Positions 35,346-44,874 of a stretch of DNA of 64,000 nt are shown piece by piece. Each line of letters opens with the position of its first letter. Position 1 is the first letter of the stretch. A program made the translations under genes and the position numbers. The stretch covers positions 310,001-374,000 of the forward strand of contig JACKAA010000004.1 of NCBI GenBank assembly GCA_020635275.1, given 5' to 3'. The notes under the pieces were generated by a model. The model saw only the letters and a program-made list of their open reading frames with translations. It made no database searches and was not told the DNA's origin. The DNA is from Ignavibacteriales bacterium. GTDB taxonomy: Bacteria; Bacteroidota; Ignavibacteria; Ignavibacteriales; Melioribacteraceae.

Positions 35346-35817
35346 CGGACTTAAAAAATTCCTTTCTATATTTTTGATTGTTTTAACTATTGGAGTATCA
35401 CTTGGAATAGTATTTCTGTTTCACTCAACATCTTTTGATAAAGAAAAAACCGCAAATAGGCTAATTGAAAATAGTGAAAATGTTGAAGAAGATTTTGGAA
35501 TTAATGAATCAAAGTCTAAAAGTACAGGTGAATTACTAATGACAACTCATAATCACATAATAGGTTTTTCATTTATTTTCTTCTTTGCTGGCGGAATATT
35601 TTATTTTAATTCTTTAATAAAAGGTTTTTGGAAAATGTTTTTATTAATTGAACCATTAATCTCCATTGTTGTTTCATTTGGTTCAATGTGGGCGGTAAGA
35701 TATTTTGGAGCTGAATTTATTTATCTTACAATTATTTCAGCAATATTAATGTATTCATCATTTTATATAATGGTCGGTATATCTATTTTTGATTTGCTGC
35801 TAAAGCGGCGCGCCTAG
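35314..35817 (+). CDS. Four-helix membrane protein paired with the FMN-binding protein
   Basis: The protein of about 167 residues has membrane segments near residues 15-33, 75-95, 102-122 and 132-155. A His pair (TTHNHIIGF) lies at the start of the second segment and might bind a cofactor. I do not recognise a named family. A GTG at 35308 is an alternative start; either start overlaps the FMN gene. The gene ends inside the 3' end of the convergent DMT gene (35 bases of overlap). Electron transfer to or from the flavin protein is a guess from position. Confidence 0.6.
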   Translation: MKEIYLFQLNDGLKKFLSIFLIVLTIGVSLGIVFLFHSTSFDKEKTANRLIENSENVEEDFGINESKSKSTGELLMTTHNHIIGFSFIFFFAGGIFYFNSLIKGFWKMFLLIEPLISIVVSFGSMWAVRYFGAEFIYLTIISAILMYSSFYIMVGISIFDLLLKRRA

Positions 35818-36709
35818 CATTACTTAGTTTTACAACATTTGCAATACTGTATATTAATATTGCAACACCAATCCATTGGACTATTCCTAAAATATTATCA
35901 TGAATTAAATATTCTAAAACAACGGCTGTTAACGGAAATGCTAATTCTAAAATTGTAGCAGTTGAAGCTGTAATATTTTTTAAACCGTAATAATAAATAA
36001 ATATTGCCGGTCCACCAGTCGTAAAAGCAATAATAACAAAGTATAACCACTGTTTATCTGTAATATTCGGAAATTGAGAAAATTCGGAAAGGCTAATAAT
36101 TACAATTAACATTATGATGCTGGCAATTCCAAATCTTAAATAAGTACCTAATTCGAAACTAACATTTTTTAATGCGCGTTTACTTAAAACAGTTGAAAAA
36201 CCAAAACTGAATGCCGCAAATAATGCATACATTGATGCAAGAAGATTTTTATTATCAGAGCTTATTATTGGTAATTTAAATCCAAACGTCATTAAGTATG
36301 CTCCGATTATAGCTAAACCCGCCCAATAGAAAAATCTTCCCGGCAATCTTTCCTTTAATATAATTGCTGCTAAACTTAATGCAAATAAGGGCTGTAATTT
36401 CTGAATCAAAATCACAATAGAAAGGTTAATAAAATCAACATAAAATAAGGCTTTGGTAATACACATTCCGCCAATGGCTCCGCCAAATAAAGAAACTCCG
36501 GCAAAAGCAAGCCAGTCTTTCATTTCCAGTTTTTTTACAACGGATATGTTTTTAATCAAAATTGGGGAGAGGTAAATAGCAACAATTGAACTTTCAACAA
36601 AAACAACAAGTCCAACAGGTAAAGTATATAATTCAGGTCTTAAAATTATTCCATCAATTCCCCAAAGCATTGCTGCAAGAATTATAAAAATTGGTGTAAG
36701 TTTATTCAT
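35783..36709 (-). CDS. EamA/DMT superfamily transporter
   Basis: This 308-residue protein has about ten membrane segments in two EamA repeats (first starts FIILAAMLWGIDGIIL; second near SMYALFAAFSFGFSTVL). Family members export amino acids, purines or other metabolites. The repeat-end motifs LQPLFALSLAAIILKERLPG and AFPLTAVVLEYLIHDN are typical. It converges on, and overlaps, the four-helix membrane gene. The substrate is unknown. Confidence 0.85.
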   Translation of the reverse strand: MNKLTPIFIILAAMLWGIDGIILRPELYTLPVGLVVFVESSIVAIYLSPILIKNISVVKKLEMKDWLAFAGVSLFGGAIGGMCITKALFYVDFINLSIVILIQKLQPLFALSLAAIILKERLPGRFFYWAGLAIIGAYLMTFGFKLPIISSDNKNLLASMYALFAAFSFGFSTVLSKRALKNVSFELGTYLRFGIASIIMLIVIISLSEFSQFPNITDKQWLYFVIIAFTTGGPAIFIYYYGLKNITASTATILELAFPLTAVVLEYLIHDNILGIVQWIGVAILIYSIANVVKLSNARRAALAANQK

Positions 36710-36785
36710 TAATTAAAATTAACCTTTCCTTGATTTGCATTCGAAATATATTGAAAATTGTGGACTTTAGATGGGCAAATATAAA

Positions 36786-36816
36786 ATGCGGTTCCTCTGT
36801 AAACAAGAAACCGCAT
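36786..36816 (-). terminator. Terminator of the SQR-like gene and its small partner
   Basis: ATGCGGTT and AACCGCAT form the stem. On the minus strand TTTTATATTT follows. It begins about ten bases after the stop of the 38-codon gene, so that gene and the flavoprotein gene share one 3' end. Confidence 0.75.
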
Positions 36817-36824
36817 AATTACTT

Positions 36825-36941
36825 TTATGATCTTTTACTTCTATCGACTGCTTTTAATATTTTAAGATTCAGAACAATAAATCTAAAAAACTGAATAATT
36901 TTATTGTTCATCATTTTTTTATCTTTTGATGTAATTTCCAT
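36825..36941 (-). CDS. Small protein of 38 residues, downstream of the SQR-like gene
   Basis: The ATG at 36941 has an ideal AAAGGAG ribosome-binding site that begins right at the stop codon of the flavoprotein gene, 11 bases before this start. The predicted peptide is basic (10 Lys, 3 Arg) with a short hydrophobic centre (IIQFFRFIVLNL, residues 15-26), and could be an amphipathic or membrane-touching peptide. A terminator follows immediately. Spacing and signals argue that it is translated. No homologue is known to me. Confidence 0.55.
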   Translation of the reverse strand: MEITSKDKKMMNNKIIQFFRFIVLNLKILKAVDRSKRS

Positions 36942-36952
36942 TTTAAACTCCT

Positions 36953-38383
36953 TTATTCAGGTATTACTTTCCAACCAACTCTTGCTCTAAGTTTGTGCAT
37001 AAATGTGGTATGAATCATTCTTTTCATCCATGCACCAGCTAATCCCATTTCCATATGAGTTACAAACATGTCTCGTCCGTAATCATTTGGGAATTTTCTT
37101 GAATCCGGAACAACTGGGTACATCATTATTGTTGCTGCAGATCCATCCCATAAAGAATCACCCATAGAAGCAATACATGCCGCTGCCATATCACTCATTC
37201 TTTCATGGTGAGTCATTTGACCTCTTTTTACTAAATCGATAATATTTTTAGCTATTATTCTTCCAATTATTCCGGATACCATTCCGGTTCTTGGCGGTGC
37301 CGCAGTAATAGCTGTACCATTAGGAGTAGTATGAGGTTTGGAAATTGGTCCAGGAGGTGCAAATGCAATTCCACCGGCAAAAATATTTTTGTAATTTCTA
37401 TTTTGATAAACAGCAGGCCATGCATCTGGGTTATCAGCTAAAGTATCCCAAGGTAAGCCGTAAATTCCATCTACTAAAATAAACCCTGCTGGATTTGCAA
37501 TTTTGCTTGTTATATCTTCACCATTTTTTCCAACATATTTAAAAGGCTGACCTAAAAATTGCGGAACCAACATGGCAAAATCATAATCCGTTTCTCCGTA
37601 ATTTCCATCAAAATCTTCCCAATGGATTTGCTTTTCATTAACTTCTTTGGCTCCGCGCTGTACTTGAACATCAAAATTATTTTCTTTAAAAACTGCTCCA
37701 ATGAATTCTTCACTGGTTACAATTTCATTTTTATGCTTTACATGAATTCCACGAACTCCAAAATCTCCTAAAGCTCTTTCATTAGAAAAGTAAATCATTT
37801 CAGCTTTATCACGGACACCTTGTTTTATCAAATCTTTGTGAATATTTGTAATATACTCCAGGGCAGCTCCTTGACATGTTGCTCCAGGATGACCTGTACC
37901 AATAACAATTTTTTGTTTTTCACCTTTCTTCATTTTTGCAACAGTTTCAAGATATTTATCTCTTGAAGCAACTGCATGATCAAGAGTACATATTGAATAG
38001 GTATGACCCTTTGGTCCCAATCCTTTTGTTCCATCAAAATTTAATTTTGGACCGGTTGCTATAACTAAATAGTCATATTCAAGTTTTTTTTCATTGTTAG
38101 TTCCATCTTCTTCAGCCATTACAAATTGATCATCAGCATGAATTTCAGTCACTTTTCCATGAATAAAATTAATATTGAATTTAGAATAGACAGGTTCAAG
38201 GGGGAAGATTGTTTTTTCCGGTTTCATATGACCAATGCCGACCCATACCCAGGATGGAATATAAGCAAAATATTCTTGCCTATTTACAACAGTTATATCG
38301 TGATCCTTTCCTAAAGCATCACCAAGGTAGAGAGCTGCAGTATGGCCAGCAAAACCAGCACCAACTATAACAATTTTTGCCAT
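36953..38383 (-). CDS. Sulfide:quinone oxidoreductase-like FAD flavoprotein
   Basis: The 476-residue protein begins with the dinucleotide-binding motif IVIVGAGFAGHTAALYL and has the YDYLVIATGPKL motif of the two-dinucleotide-binding-domain family. Three cysteines, Cys132, Cys170 (GATCQGAALEY) and Cys403, are candidates for the redox-active set of sulfide:quinone oxidoreductase. The third lies nearer the C-terminus than I would expect for type I SQR, so a divergent type, or polysulfide or other quinone chemistry, is possible. The C-terminal amphipathic region (GAWMKRMIHTTFMHKLRARVGW) could bind the membrane. The sulfur module at 25-27.6 kb supports a role in sulfide oxidation. Confidence 0.8.
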   Translation of the reverse strand: MAKIVIVGAGFAGHTAALYLGDALGKDHDITVVNRQEYFAYIPSWVWVGIGHMKPEKTIFPLEPVYSKFNINFIHGKVTEIHADDQFVMAEEDGTNNEKKLEYDYLVIATGPKLNFDGTKGLGPKGHTYSICTLDHAVASRDKYLETVAKMKKGEKQKIVIGTGHPGATCQGAALEYITNIHKDLIKQGVRDKAEMIYFSNERALGDFGVRGIHVKHKNEIVTSEEFIGAVFKENNFDVQVQRGAKEVNEKQIHWEDFDGNYGETDYDFAMLVPQFLGQPFKYVGKNGEDITSKIANPAGFILVDGIYGLPWDTLADNPDAWPAVYQNRNYKNIFAGGIAFAPPGPISKPHTTPNGTAITAAPPRTGMVSGIIGRIIAKNIIDLVKRGQMTHHERMSDMAAACIASMGDSLWDGSAATIMMYPVVPDSRKFPNDYGRDMFVTHMEMGLAGAWMKRMIHTTFMHKLRARVGWKVIPE

Positions 38384-38668
38384 AGTTACTCCATTATTAG
38401 TTAAGTAAAAATAAAGTCTTGAGAATTCATTTTATTATTAAATAGTGAACTTTATTTAAAATCTATTTATAATGAATTAAAAATTATCATAGTGGTGTAT
38501 CTAATATAAACCAAAATATCTGTAATTAAAAGTTCTTTTACGATATAAAGTATTTTTTCTTTTTACTCAAGTGGAGATGCAAATTAAATCTTTTTTTATT
38601 GATTAAAGTTTTTCTAAATTATTAGCTCAATTTTGTTATTCAGTTCTTAACTATAAAAATTTGATTAG

Positions 38669-41600
38669 ATGCCTCCATCTGAAAAAAAATATTTTGGAAT
38701 TTTTAGCAAATTTTTAATTTCATTTTTACTTATTGCGCTTTTACCATTAATCTTTTTCGGTGTACTTTCCTTTCTTTCAATTCAATCAATTGGTGAAAAA
38801 ATTGTAGATGATGCATTTTTGATGGTAGACCTTAAAACTCAACAAACCTTAGAAGTTCAGGCATCAAATGTTGCGAGACGTGTTGAAAAATTTTTAAGGT
38901 TAAGAGAAAATGATATTATAACGCTTAGTAAATCAGATTTAACTGCAAATAAATTAATATCATTCCAAAAAACAATTCAGAGTGAAGTTTGGTCCAGATT
39001 TAAAGAAAAAAATGAAATTCTCTCAAAGAAATACTTTTTGCCAATTTATAAAGAGATAAGCATAATTGATTTGGCCGGGAATGAAATCCTTAAAATTATT
39101 AACTCAAAAAAAGTTGATAAGTCAGAATTAAAAAATGTAAGTGATCCGCAAAACACAAAATATAAATCAGAGACCTACTTTAAAAATTCATTAGGCCTTC
39201 AAAAAGGAGAAATTTATTTATCACATTTAAATGGATTTCACATATCAATTAAAGAACAAATGGGTGAAGAAACCGAGCTTGAAAATGCTATTAGCGGAAA
39301 AAATTATGATGGAGTATTTCGTTTGACCACTCCAATTTTTGTTAATAATAAAAAAACTGGCATTCTAGTTTTAGGAATTGATCATATACATATTATGGAA
39401 TTCACCCAGCATATTCTTCCAAACAGTGAAGAGGTTACAGTTTTTCCATCTTACAACTCGGGAGATTATGCATTTATTTTTGATGATGAAGGATGGATAA
39501 TAACACATCCAAAATATTGGGATATAAAAGGAGTTGATTCTTTAGGTAACCTTATTCCGCCATATTCAAATGAATCGACCAAAGAAATGATTGTAGAAGG
39601 GAGAATTCCTTTTAATCTTAAGCATGCCGGATTTATTCACGAAAACTATCCTGTTGTAGCTCAGAGAATTCTAAACAAAGAGAATGGCTCGGTTTTAACA
39701 ACAAATGTTGGCGGAATTAAAAAAATAATGGCATTTGCTCCTATTCATTATGATAAAGGAATTTATAAAGAAACTGGTGTTTTTGGAGGTGTTACAATTG
39801 GAGCAGAGATTACAAAATTCCAAATTCCTTCTTATAAAATTAAAAACGATATTGCTGCTGCACTTGATTTCATTTTGCGTAACTCGTTTTTGTTTATTCT
39901 TGCAACATTTGTTATTACGGTTATTGTCGCCTGGTTTGTATCAAAACATTTTACTGATCCAATAATTAAACTTACGTCATTCTCTAAAAATCTTGCTGAA
40001 GGTGAACTTGATCAATTTATTACAATGAACAGAAATGATGAATTGGGAATTTTGACAGATTCATTTAATAAAATGACAATTGACATAAAAAAAGGGAGAG
40101 ATCAATTATTATATTCATATAGGGAACTTAAACAATCTCAAAAGCACATTGAAGAACACGCCCTAAATTTAGAATATCAATTAAAAATTCTAAAAAGTAT
40201 TCAAAGTATTGGTAATCTTTTAGGATCAACATTAGACTTAAATTCAATACTCAAATACATTTTAAGAACCTGTGTTGAAACCGTAAATTTTGATAGAGCT
40301 ATTTTATATTTATTAGATGAAAAAGGTGAATTTCTTGAATGTAAAGAGATGCACGGATTTACTGATGAAGAAAAACTGCCTGCAGAAACATCAAAATATA
40401 ATATTAATCATTTAAATTGCATTGAAACAGAAGTTGTAAATACCGGAAAAATAATTTTTGTTGAAGATTTTGAAAATTATCCAAATGCTACCATTACCGA
40501 TAAAAAAATTAGGAAAATTGCTAAAAGTAACTCTTTTGTTTTTGTTCCGCTTAGAGTTAAAGAAAAAATTATTGGTATACTTGGTGCAGATAAAATTAGA
40601 TCTAATGAAGTAATAACCGAAACTGATATTAACTCACTTCAAATACTTGCAAACCAGGCGTCTCGTGTAATAGAAAATACAATGTTGTATAAAGAAATTA
40701 TTTCGCAAAGAAACTTTGTTGAAGATATAATTTCAAATATGATTAATGGAGTAGTTTCTACAGATGGAAATGGTATAATTACATCAATTAATAAAGCTGC
40801 AATCGACATTCTAAATTTTAACGATAATTCTGTTGTTGGTCAAAATATTTGGATTTTATTAAAAAATATTGAACACCTTATGATAGAAATGAGGAATAGC
40901 CTAATAGAAACGGGAATTTATAAAGGTTACAATGTAAAAATAATTTTTGAAAATGAAATTAAATATCTTAACATAAATGCATCAAGAGTTTACAATAATG
41001 GAATTCATACAAATTCTATAATAATTGTAGAGGATGTTACTGAAAGAAAATATTTAGATGAAAAAATTAGAAATATAGATCGTTTAGCTTCTATTGGCAG
41101 ATTTGCCGCTGGAATTGCTCACGAGATCAGAAATCCGTTAACAGGTCTATCATTATTTCTTGATGATTTACATGATAATTTAGGATCAGATCAAAAATCA
41201 TATTTACCAATGATATCAACTGCTTTATCAGAAATTGAAAGATTAGATAAATTAATAAGGGAAATTTTAGATTACGCGGTTCCTTCAAAAGGAATTCAAA
41301 TTAAAAGTGATATAAATGAACTAATTAAAAGTTTATTAATTCTTTCTGATAAACAATTTGAAAAACACAATATTAAAATTGTTACTAAAATAAATGAAGA
41401 ATTAGAACCAATTTTTGTAGATCCTGAAAAGATAAAACAAGCTCTATTGAATCTGATTTTAAATTCAATTCATTTTTTACCAAACGGTGGTGAATTAATA
41501 ATAAAAACAAATTATCTTAAACAGAAAAAAAATAGATTTGTAGAAATTATAATTGAAGATACCGGAATAGGATTTGAAGAAAACGAAATTCCAAATATTT

Positions 41601-41752
41601 TCGATCCATTCTATACAAATAGAGAAGGTGGAACGGGTTTAGGTTTAGCAATAACACATAGTATAATATCTGAGCATGGTGGAACAATTGAAGCATCCAA
41701 CAGAAAAAATGGCGGAGCAAAATTTAGAATTAAAATTCCTTATAATAATTAG
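38669..41752 (+). CDS. Multidomain sensor histidine kinase (dCache-HAMP-GAF-PAS)
   Basis: This 1027-residue kinase has a first membrane helix at about 12-33, a large periplasmic dCache-like sensor (about 40-390), a second helix (about 395-418) and a HAMP linker. A GAF domain (about 515-665), a PAS domain (about 690-790), HisKA with phosphoacceptor His818 (IAHEIRNPLTGL) and an HATPase with the N box NLILNSIHFLP, DTGIGFEENEIP and GGTGLGLAITHSII follow. It lies 11 bases upstream of the NtrC-type regulator, its likely partner. The periplasmic sensor may detect the substrate of the downstream TRAP transporter. Confidence 0.92.
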   Translation: MPPSEKKYFGIFSKFLISFLLIALLPLIFFGVLSFLSIQSIGEKIVDDAFLMVDLKTQQTLEVQASNVARRVEKFLRLRENDIITLSKSDLTANKLISFQKTIQSEVWSRFKEKNEILSKKYFLPIYKEISIIDLAGNEILKIINSKKVDKSELKNVSDPQNTKYKSETYFKNSLGLQKGEIYLSHLNGFHISIKEQMGEETELENAISGKNYDGVFRLTTPIFVNNKKTGILVLGIDHIHIMEFTQHILPNSEEVTVFPSYNSGDYAFIFDDEGWIITHPKYWDIKGVDSLGNLIPPYSNESTKEMIVEGRIPFNLKHAGFIHENYPVVAQRILNKENGSVLTTNVGGIKKIMAFAPIHYDKGIYKETGVFGGVTIGAEITKFQIPSYKIKNDIAAALDFILRNSFLFILATFVITVIVAWFVSKHFTDPIIKLTSFSKNLAEGELDQFITMNRNDELGILTDSFNKMTIDIKKGRDQLLYSYRELKQSQKHIEEHALNLEYQLKILKSIQSIGNLLGSTLDLNSILKYILRTCVETVNFDRAILYLLDEKGEFLECKEMHGFTDEEKLPAETSKYNINHLNCIETEVVNTGKIIFVEDFENYPNATITDKKIRKIAKSNSFVFVPLRVKEKIIGILGADKIRSNEVITETDINSLQILANQASRVIENTMLYKEIISQRNFVEDIISNMINGVVSTDGNGIITSINKAAIDILNFNDNSVVGQNIWILLKNIEHLMIEMRNSLIETGIYKGYNVKIIFENEIKYLNINASRVYNNGIHTNSIIIVEDVTERKYLDEKIRNIDRLASIGRFAAGIAHEIRNPLTGLSLFLDDLHDNLGSDQKSYLPMISTALSEIERLDKLIREILDYAVPSKGIQIKSDINELIKSLLILSDKQFEKHNIKIVTKINEELEPIFVDPEKIKQALLNLILNSIHFLPNGGELIIKTNYLKQKKNRFVEIIIEDTGIGFEENEIPNIFDPFYTNREGGTGLGLAITHSIISEHGGTIEASNRKNGGAKFRIKIPYNN

Positions 41753-41763
41753 AAATTTAATTT

Positions 41764-43155
41764 ATGAATAAAAGAATATTAGTTATTGACGATGAAGAAT
41801 TCATCAGAATGAATTTAAAAAATATATTTGATAGTGAAGGATATACTGTGGATTTACGTGAAAATGGTGAATCCGGACTTCAAGCAATAATTGAAAATGA
41901 TTACGATTTAGCATTTTTAGATATTAACCTTCCAGACAGTAATGGATTAGATATTCTAAAGAGAATAAAAATTGATCAGCCTGAATTGTTAGTAATCATT
42001 ATTACAGGATTTGCTTCAATTGAATCAGCCGTAAGTGCATTAAAATTAGGAGCTTATGAATATATCAAAAAGCCTTTTAAAGCTGATGCAATCAAATTAA
42101 TAACAAAACTTGCTTTAGAAACTCAGCAGTTAAAAGACAAAGTAAAAAAATTAGAAGTACAGAAAAAAATCCCATTAGGAATTGAGGCAATAATTGGAGA
42201 AAGTGAGCCAATAAATGACGTAAAAAACTTAATTACGGAATATGCAAAATATGATTCTGAGACAGTTTTAATAACGGGTGAAAGCGGAAGTGGAAAAGAA
42301 CTTATTGCTTCTGCTATACATAAATTAAGTCCGAGAAATGATAAACCTTTTATTGAGATTAACTGTGCATCAATACCGGATAATTTATTGGAAAGTGAAC
42401 TCTTTGGGCATGAGAAAGGTGCGTTTACCGATGCCAAAGAAAAGAAAATGGGATTGCTGGAAGCGGCAAGCGGCGGTACGTTGTTTTTAGATGAAATTGG
42501 TGAAATGAGCTTAGCACTTCAGGCAAAATTATTAAGAGTTATTGAGAACAACAAAATAAGAAGATTGGGAAGCAACAAAGATATTTTAATTGATGTAAGA
42601 ATTATTGCTGCCACAAATAAAGATCTTTTAAAAGCAATTGATCTTAAAGAATTTAGAAATGATTTGTATTACAGATTAAATGTGTTAAGAGTAAAAGTTC
42701 CGGCATTACGAGAAAGAGGCGATGATATTGTTTTATTATCAGAATTTTTCCTCAATTGGTTTAAACATAAATTCTCAAAAAAAATAGATGGAATTTCGAA
42801 GGAAGCAAAGAGCTCTCTTTTATCATATAATTGGCCGGGTAATGTAAGAGAATTGAGAAATGTTATTGAAAGAACTTGTATTCTGCAGAAAAATCCTATT
42901 ATAGCAAAAGAGAATTTAGCTCTGGATTTTGCTGATAATAAAATTGATTCTTCTCTAAGTATTTTTGAAGAAGAAATTGATTTTAACCAATATGCTTATG
43001 AGGAATTAATTTCTCAAGTGGAATCGGTGATTATTAAAAAGGCATTAAACAAATGTAATGGAAATGTTAGCGAAACAGCAAGATTATTAAAAATCCCAAG
43101 GGAAACATTACGATATAAAATTAGTAAGTTTAATATTACTTTTCAATCCGAATAA
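41764..43155 (+). CDS. NtrC-family sigma-54-dependent response regulator
   Basis: The 463-residue protein has a receiver domain with phosphorylatable Asp53 (AFLDINLPDSNG), an AAA+ domain with Walker A GESGSGKE and a C-terminal Fis-type helix-turn-helix (NVSETARLLKIPRETLRYKI). The sigma-54 contact loop reads GAFTDA (residues 219-224) instead of the usual GAFTGA. It should be activated by the preceding kinase and bind the paired palindromes 15-50 bases after its own stop codon. Confidence 0.93.
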   Translation: MNKRILVIDDEEFIRMNLKNIFDSEGYTVDLRENGESGLQAIIENDYDLAFLDINLPDSNGLDILKRIKIDQPELLVIIITGFASIESAVSALKLGAYEYIKKPFKADAIKLITKLALETQQLKDKVKKLEVQKKIPLGIEAIIGESEPINDVKNLITEYAKYDSETVLITGESGSGKELIASAIHKLSPRNDKPFIEINCASIPDNLLESELFGHEKGAFTDAKEKKMGLLEAASGGTLFLDEIGEMSLALQAKLLRVIENNKIRRLGSNKDILIDVRIIAATNKDLLKAIDLKEFRNDLYYRLNVLRVKVPALRERGDDIVLLSEFFLNWFKHKFSKKIDGISKEAKSSLLSYNWPGNVRELRNVIERTCILQKNPIIAKENLALDFADNKIDSSLSIFEEEIDFNQYAYEELISQVESVIIKKALNKCNGNVSETARLLKIPRETLRYKISKFNITFQSE

Positions 43156-43170
43156 ATTCTAAAAAATATT

Positions 43171-43204
43171 GGTGATATTTCACCACGGCTGGTGATTTTT
43201 CACC
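43171..43204. promoter_or_regulatory. Paired palindromic upstream activating sites
   Basis: GGTGATATTTCACC (43171-43184) and GGTGATTTTTCACC (43191-43204) are two near-identical GGTGA-N4-TCACC palindromes whose starts are 20 bases apart, about two helical turns. They lie about 113 bases upstream of the -12 element of the sigma-54 promoter, the usual distance for an NtrC-type activator. Binding by the adjacent regulator is inferred. Confidence 0.8.
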
Positions 43205-43286
43205 TTTAAAAATCTTACAATGCATTTTTCTTATTTCAATTTCTGTCATTTTATATTCTAATCGAATAAAATTCAGCACTTCAGTT

Positions 43287-43302
43287 TGGCACCACATTTG
43301 CA
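43287..43302 (+). promoter_or_regulatory. Sigma-54 (-24/-12) promoter
   Basis: TGGCAC-N5-TTGCA matches the sigma-54 consensus at every conserved base, including GG and GC with the required spacing. The start codon of the uspA-like gene is 70 bases downstream. Transcription should begin near 43313. Confidence 0.88.
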
Positions 43303-43371
43303 ATTCGTAAAACCTAAAACTTGTCGAAAATTTTTAATAATCAAAATTAAAAATATTATTAAAGGAAAATT

Positions 43372-43848
43372 ATGTTTTCACCAGAAAGAATTTTAGTCCC
43401 AACTGATTTTTCAGAATGCGGTGGACATTGTTCAATGTTAGCCGTAAAACAAGCCGTTGGTTTAGCCAAGCAATATGGAAGTAAGCTGATTTTTCTTCAT
43501 GTTATTACAGATGACTTATATAGAAAACCAATGTTCTTTTTAGATGAAGATAAAATGGATGACTTAAAGAAAAAAATAAGAGAACATTCTGAAGAACAGA
43601 TACAAAAAATTGTTGATGAATATGCAGTTGATATTAAAGACCAATGTTCAATTATTATAAGAGATGGTAAACCTTATACAGAAATTCTTAAAGAAGAAAA
43701 GGAAAGTGGTGCAGATCTAATAGTCATTTCAACTAGAGGAATAAGTGGTTTACAAGGTGTACTTTATGGAAGTGTTACGGAAAAGGTAGTTAGACATGCA
43801 ACTTGTTCAGTTTTAGTAGTAAGAAAAGTAATAAATCGTGAATCTTAA
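43372..43848 (+). CDS. Universal stress protein (UspA family)
   Basis: This 158-residue protein has the Usp fold: ILVPTDFSECGGHCSMLAVK at the N-terminus and the ATP-binding type motif STRGISGLQGVLYGSV near the C-terminus. It lies directly behind the sigma-54 promoter and 13 bases before the TAXI binding protein gene. Usp proteins are often linked with TRAP transporters, where they may regulate activity. Confidence 0.92.
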   Translation: MFSPERILVPTDFSECGGHCSMLAVKQAVGLAKQYGSKLIFLHVITDDLYRKPMFFLDEDKMDDLKKKIREHSEEQIQKIVDEYAVDIKDQCSIIIRDGKPYTEILKEEKESGADLIVISTRGISGLQGVLYGSVTEKVVRHATCSVLVVRKVINRES

Positions 43849-43861
43849 ATAGGAGTGTGGT

Positions 43862-44812
43862 ATGAAAAAAACATCATTAATTCTTTCATTGTTGGTTTCA
43901 ATTGCATTAGTTGTTCCCGCAAATATGTTTGCACAAGTTTATAAATTCTCCGGTGGACCTTCAGGAGGTACATTCCAGTATTATGCAAGTGCAATTTCCA
44001 CAATCGCAAAAAAGAATAAAGTTAAAGTTCTCGCAAGTGCATCTGGCGGTTCAATAGAAAATATAAGAACAGTAAATTCTGGTAAATCAAGTTTTGGTGT
44101 TGTTTACTCAGGTAATACTTTTGATGCTCACAATGGTCTTTTAAAAGATGATACGAAAAAATATTCAGATGTAATGGCAGTTGCTTATTTCTATGGAGCT
44201 CCCGGTCAAATGATTGTAAAAGCTAAATCCGGAATAAAAACGTTAAAACAACTAGAAGGTAAAAGAGTTGGAGTTGGAAATGCAGGTTCCGGAGCAGCGG
44301 CAAATGCAGAACTTATGTTAAGATATTTAGGACTTTGGGATAAAATTACACCTGAATTTTTAGGTTATAGAGGTGCTGCTGATGCATTTAAAAATGGCCA
44401 ATTAGATGCTTTCTGGGTATTTGCTGGTTATCCAAATGCTGCTGTTTTAGAAGTTGCATTGCAGGAAGATGTAAATTTATTAAATATTTTTAATGAATTA
44501 GATGAAGCGGGATATTTCCAAAAATATCCATATTTCCAAAAAATTGTTATTCCGGCAAAAACATATAGTGGTCAAGATACACCAGTAAACTCTTTCCAAG
44601 ATGCAGCAATTTGGGCTGCAAATAAAGACGTTCCCGCTGATGTTGTATATGATTTGTTAAAAGCTGTTTATAGTGATGAAGGTTTGAAATATATGGTTGA
44701 AGTACATAAATCTGCAAAATCAATGACAGTTGAAGATGGTTTAAAAGGCATTGTTACTCCTCTTCATCCAGGGGCAGAAAAATTTTGGAAAGAAAAAGGG
44801 ATTGTTAAATAA
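43862..44812 (+). CDS. TAXI-type TRAP transporter solute-binding protein
   Basis: The 316-residue periplasmic protein has a signal peptide (ending NMFAQ) and the TAXI-family fold: FSGGPSGGTFQYYASAISTI at the start, VLASASGGSIENIRTVNSG, and LEGKRVGVGNAGSGAAANAE. TAXI proteins capture organic acids such as glutamate or dicarboxylates and deliver them to the membrane subunit encoded by the next gene. An AGGAG ribosome-binding site precedes it. The ligand is not predictable from sequence alone. Confidence 0.93.
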   Translation: MKKTSLILSLLVSIALVVPANMFAQVYKFSGGPSGGTFQYYASAISTIAKKNKVKVLASASGGSIENIRTVNSGKSSFGVVYSGNTFDAHNGLLKDDTKKYSDVMAVAYFYGAPGQMIVKAKSGIKTLKQLEGKRVGVGNAGSGAAANAELMLRYLGLWDKITPEFLGYRGAADAFKNGQLDAFWVFAGYPNAAVLEVALQEDVNLLNIFNELDEAGYFQKYPYFQKIVIPAKTYSGQDTPVNSFQDAAIWAANKDVPADVVYDLLKAVYSDEGLKYMVEVHKSAKSMTVEDGLKGIVTPLHPGAEKFWKEKGIVK

Positions 44813-44874
44813 TTATTGATTTGGTTGTTCAAGAAAATTGGACAGCCATAAATTTTACATGACATGGAGCATGT

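Noticed and set aside
35809..35816. GGCGCGCC in an AT-rich genome as a possible regulatory or cloning site
   Set aside because: It lies within the overlapping 3' ends of two genes (Arg-Arg-Ala codons in one), and one isolated site has no further support.
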